This document shows positions 31,676-34,037 of a DNA stretch of 34,037 nucleotides, one piece after another. The position numbers and the translations under genes are program-made. Under the pieces are notes generated by a model. The model ran no database searches. It saw nothing but the letters and a program-made list of their open reading frames with translations, and was not told where the DNA came from. Source of the DNA: Actinomycetes bacterium (GTDB taxonomy: Bacteria; Actinomycetota; Acidimicrobiia; Acidimicrobiales; Microtrichaceae); assembly GCA_030621865.1 (NCBI GenBank), contig JAUXGW010000007.1, positions 1 to 34,037 on the forward strand. The letters are read 5' to 3'. Every line of letters starts with the position of its first letter. The stretch's first letter is position 1.

Positions 31676-33756
31676 CGCAACTCCACCTCAGCGCGTTTGT
31701 GCGCTGATTCCTGGAGAAGCACATGACTCTCGACGCGGTCCGCCCCCTCGACCCGGCTCCAGCGATCATCCGTCTGTTCCCACGCAAGGGCCACATCGTT
31801 GAGAGCGATTTCCAGGACCTCGTCAACACGATCCTGAAGTTCGGCGTCCTCCACCGGGACCATGGCTTCAACACGTCGGTCAAGGTTCCTCGGCATCAGG
31901 TCCGCAGAACCAATGAACTGAACTCGTGCACCCGGCCCCGCACCATTGGCGAAACGGTAGATGCGTGAATGTTCCAGGTAACGACCGACGATGCTGCGCA
32001 CGCGGATGTTCTCCGAGAGTCCCGGGACCTGAGGTCGGATGCAGGAAATACCTCGTACGATGAGATCGATCCTCACTCCGTCCCCGGACGCTGCGTACAG
32101 CTCATCGATCATGTCGGGATCCACGAGACTGTTCATCTTCATCACTATGTGCCCCTTGCCCGCAGGAGCATCCCGTTCACGTCGGATCAGCTCCACCAGG
32201 CGGTTCCGCAACTGGTGTGGAGCAATGAGCAACTTCTCGTAGTGGACGTCGCGGCTGTAACCGGTCAGGTAGTTGAACATCTGGCTGAGGTCGGACCCGA
32301 GCGCCTGATCTGCGGTCAACAAACCGAAATCCTCATACATCTTCGCGGTGCGCCCGTTGTAGTTGCCGGTGCCTATGTGGCAATAGCGACCCACGCCGTC
32401 ACCTTCCTCGCGAACCACCAGGCAAGTCTTGGTGTGGGTTTTCAGTCCCACCAGGCCATAAACAACGTGTACGCCGGCATCCTCCAGACGACGTGCCCAT
32501 TCGATGTTGTTCTCCTCATCGAAGCGGGCCTTGAGCTCCACCAGGGCGACGACTTGCTTGCCCATCTCCGCAGCCTTGATCAACGACTCGATCGGACTCT
32601 CGCCGGACGTTCGATAGAGCGTCAACTTGATGGTCAGAACCTTGGGATCCCTGGCAGCCTGACGGACGAACTCCCCGAAGGAGGACACAAAGCTGTCGTA
32701 CGGATGCTGGAGCAGAACTTCTGACTCACTGATCACGCTGAAGATGTCGGGTTTCACTCCCTCTTCGTCGGCCTGCAACCTGCGCTGCGTGACCGGCTGG
32801 AACTCGTCGTACTTCAGGTCATCGCGCTCGAGGGCGTAAACCGACCAGAGCCCGCCCAGGCCAATCGGGGCGGAGTGGGCCACCACGTCTTCATCGGAGA
32901 GTTCCAGTTCGGTCTGGATCAGCTCCAGGGATTCCGAGGAAATGTCGTCTTCGACCTGAAGCCGCACGGCCTTGCCGAATCGACGGCGGCGCAACTCCAT
33001 CTCGATTGCCTCGAGCAGGTCGTCGGCTTCCTCATCCTCCACGGTGAGGTCGGCATTTCTCGTGACCCTGAAAGCCACGCTGTCCTCGACCTCCATACCC
33101 GGGAACAGAGCCCCGAGGCGCGCACTGATCACCCGCTCCAGAGGGACAAACCTCGTGCCGTCAGGCATGGCGATGAAGCGCGGCAGGAGCGATGGAACCT
33201 TCACGCGGGCGAATCGGCGCTCGCCGGTGACTGGATCGCGAACCACAGCACCAAGGTTCAGCGACAGGCTCGAGATGTAGGGAAACGGGTGGCCCGGGTC
33301 GACGGCGAGTGGAGTGAGAACCGGAAAGATGCGCTTCTCGAATTCCGCCGAGAGCCATTCGTGATCCTCGTCGCTGAGCTGGGACCAGGTCGGGAAATGA
33401 ATGTCGGCATCCGAGAGATCCTGCGTGACAGGCCCGAGGAAAATCTCGTCGGCACGCGCAGCCAGCAAGGCAGCTTTGGAGCTGATCAGTTCCAGCTGCT
33501 CAGCCGCGGTTCGGCCATCGGGGGTTCTTGTTCGCACTCCGGCAGCAACCTGATCTTTCAGGCCCGCCACCCGCACCTGAAAGAACTCATCGAGGTTCTC
33601 GCTGAAAATGGCCAGGAACTTCACTCGTTCCAGAAGCGGAACGTTGCGATCCTCCGCCAGAGCCAGGACACGTTCGTTGAAGTCCAGCCATGACAACTCG
33701 CGGTTGAGGTAACGGTCCCGGGCTTCCAATGGCGGTCGTTGATGGGCCTCGGTCAT
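31672..33756 (-). CDS. ppk1: Polyphosphate kinase 1
   Basis: 694 aa with all four Ppk1 domains in order: N-terminal domain YLNRELSWLDFNERVL (16-31), head domain, and two C-terminal catalytic domains. The probable phosphohistidine is H441 in GLKTHTKTCLVV, followed by RYCHIGTGNYN with H460. It makes polyphosphate from ATP reversibly at the membrane. No ribosome site precedes the ATG, but TAGACT (33768-33763) is 6 nt upstream, suggesting a leaderless transcript. It heads the run ppk1-NUDIX, just before the PHO box and pstS. Confidence 0.96.
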   Translation of the reverse strand: MTEAHQRPPLEARDRYLNRELSWLDFNERVLALAEDRNVPLLERVKFLAIFSENLDEFFQVRVAGLKDQVAAGVRTRTPDGRTAAEQLELISSKAALLAARADEIFLGPVTQDLSDADIHFPTWSQLSDEDHEWLSAEFEKRIFPVLTPLAVDPGHPFPYISSLSLNLGAVVRDPVTGERRFARVKVPSLLPRFIAMPDGTRFVPLERVISARLGALFPGMEVEDSVAFRVTRNADLTVEDEEADDLLEAIEMELRRRRFGKAVRLQVEDDISSESLELIQTELELSDEDVVAHSAPIGLGGLWSVYALERDDLKYDEFQPVTQRRLQADEEGVKPDIFSVISESEVLLQHPYDSFVSSFGEFVRQAARDPKVLTIKLTLYRTSGESPIESLIKAAEMGKQVVALVELKARFDEENNIEWARRLEDAGVHVVYGLVGLKTHTKTCLVVREEGDGVGRYCHIGTGNYNGRTAKMYEDFGLLTADQALGSDLSQMFNYLTGYSRDVHYEKLLIAPHQLRNRLVELIRRERDAPAGKGHIVMKMNSLVDPDMIDELYAASGDGVRIDLIVRGISCIRPQVPGLSENIRVRSIVGRYLEHSRIYRFANGAGPGARVQFIGSADLMPRNLDRRVEAMVPVEDAELQDRVDEVLEIALNDVALAWEQTDDRWSRVEGADRVESHVLLQESAHKRAEVELR

Positions 33757-33850
33757 CCGACCAGTCTACGAAGCGTCGCAAGCTCCGCGAGCGCGCTCAT
33801 CGCGGAATGGATCCGCCCCGCCGGGATGTACTCCGCTCGGGGTTCCCCGA

Positions 33851-33878
33851 GCTGTGTTCCCTGCGCTGTGTTCCCTGC
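33851..33878. repeat. 14-bp tandem duplication upstream of ppk1
   Basis: GCTGTGTTCCCTGC at 33851-33864 is repeated exactly at 33865-33878, in the 133-bp gap between the partial right-end gene and ppk1. Confidence 0.9.
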
Positions 33879-33889
33879 TCCCTGCGGGC

Positions 33890-34037
33890 TCAGGTGGTCG
33901 GTGCCAGGGGACGGGTGGAAGTGTCTTCGGTGTTCGGGTCATCACCCAGATCCCAAGTGAGTTCGATCCGCTCACGTTCGGCATCGCGATTGACGCGTTC
34001 CTTGTTGCGGCGGAACTGCGGATCGTGCGGTGGCAGG
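33890..34037 (-). CDS. 3' end of an unidentified gene (partial)
   Basis: An open minus-strand frame enters from the right edge and ends at TGA 33892-33890, giving 48 codons. The protein end is charged: DPQFRRNKERVNRDAERERI, then ELTWDLGDDPN and a Thr/Pro tail. The G/C-ending codons and position 133 bp before ppk1 on the same strand support a real gene. Too little is present to name a family. Confidence 0.5.
   Translation of the reverse strand, partial: LPPHDPQFRRNKERVNRDAERERIELTWDLGDDPNTEDTSTRPLAPTT

Noticed and set aside
1..34037. tRNA, rRNA or riboswitch genes
   Set aside because: I looked in the intergenic gaps for cloverleaf-type arms and conserved RNA motifs and saw none; a covariance-model search could still find one.

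Overview
The window is a G+C-rich chromosomal segment with no sign of prophage, insertion sequence or CRISPR. Its gene content points to an actinobacterium: a UPF0182 membrane protein, a DUF2342 zincin-family protein, a SenX3/RegX3-like two-component pair, a NUDIX gene next to ppk1, a DivIVA-like coiled-coil protein, and 11-nt direct-repeat PHO-box architecture. I lean towards Acidimicrobiia, but this rests on protein style and gene order and not on a marker gene.

Layout. The left end carries the last 31 codons of a + strand gene, then, all on the minus strand, a K+-independent-type membrane pyrophosphatase (hppA), a UPF0182 protein, a 758-aa DivIVA-like coiled-coil protein with a phage-MuF-like C-terminus, and a PDZ/Lon-type membrane protease. 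From 9.1 to 11 kb there are a small two-helix membrane protein (+), a short conserved-looking protein with a Pro/Ala tail (-) and a HEAT-repeat protein (+). From 11.06 to 15.9 kb lies a branched-chain amino-acid-type ABC transporter operon (livG-livF-livH-livM-livJ, minus strand). It is preceded by a tightly packed moaE / small membrane protein / mreB unit, in which mreB appears to start at CTG. Next are two + strand genes that look like catalytically dead proteases (HtrA-like and DUF2342), with short tandem-repeat arrays on both sides of the second. A DUF1254/DUF1214 protein and an MFS transporter follow on the minus strand.

The right third (23.5-33.8 kb) is a co-directional phosphate block read from right to left: ppk1, a NUDIX hydrolase, then pstS-pstC-pstA-pstB-phoU-surE-senX3-regX3. 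A PHO box (two 11-nt direct repeats plus an in-phase third half-site) lies just upstream of pstS. This one stretch therefore holds polyphosphate synthesis, high-affinity phosphate import, its PhoU brake, a nucleotidase and the sensor/regulator that probably recognises the PHO box. The window ends in the 3' end of another minus-strand gene.

The most unusual items are the DivIVA-MuF fusion, the adjacent degenerate proteases, the CTG start of mreB, the PHO box with a third half-site, a recurring pattern of apparently leaderless starts, and a tendency to carry 12-24 bp tandem duplications between genes. All assignments come from reading the sequence; no database search was run.
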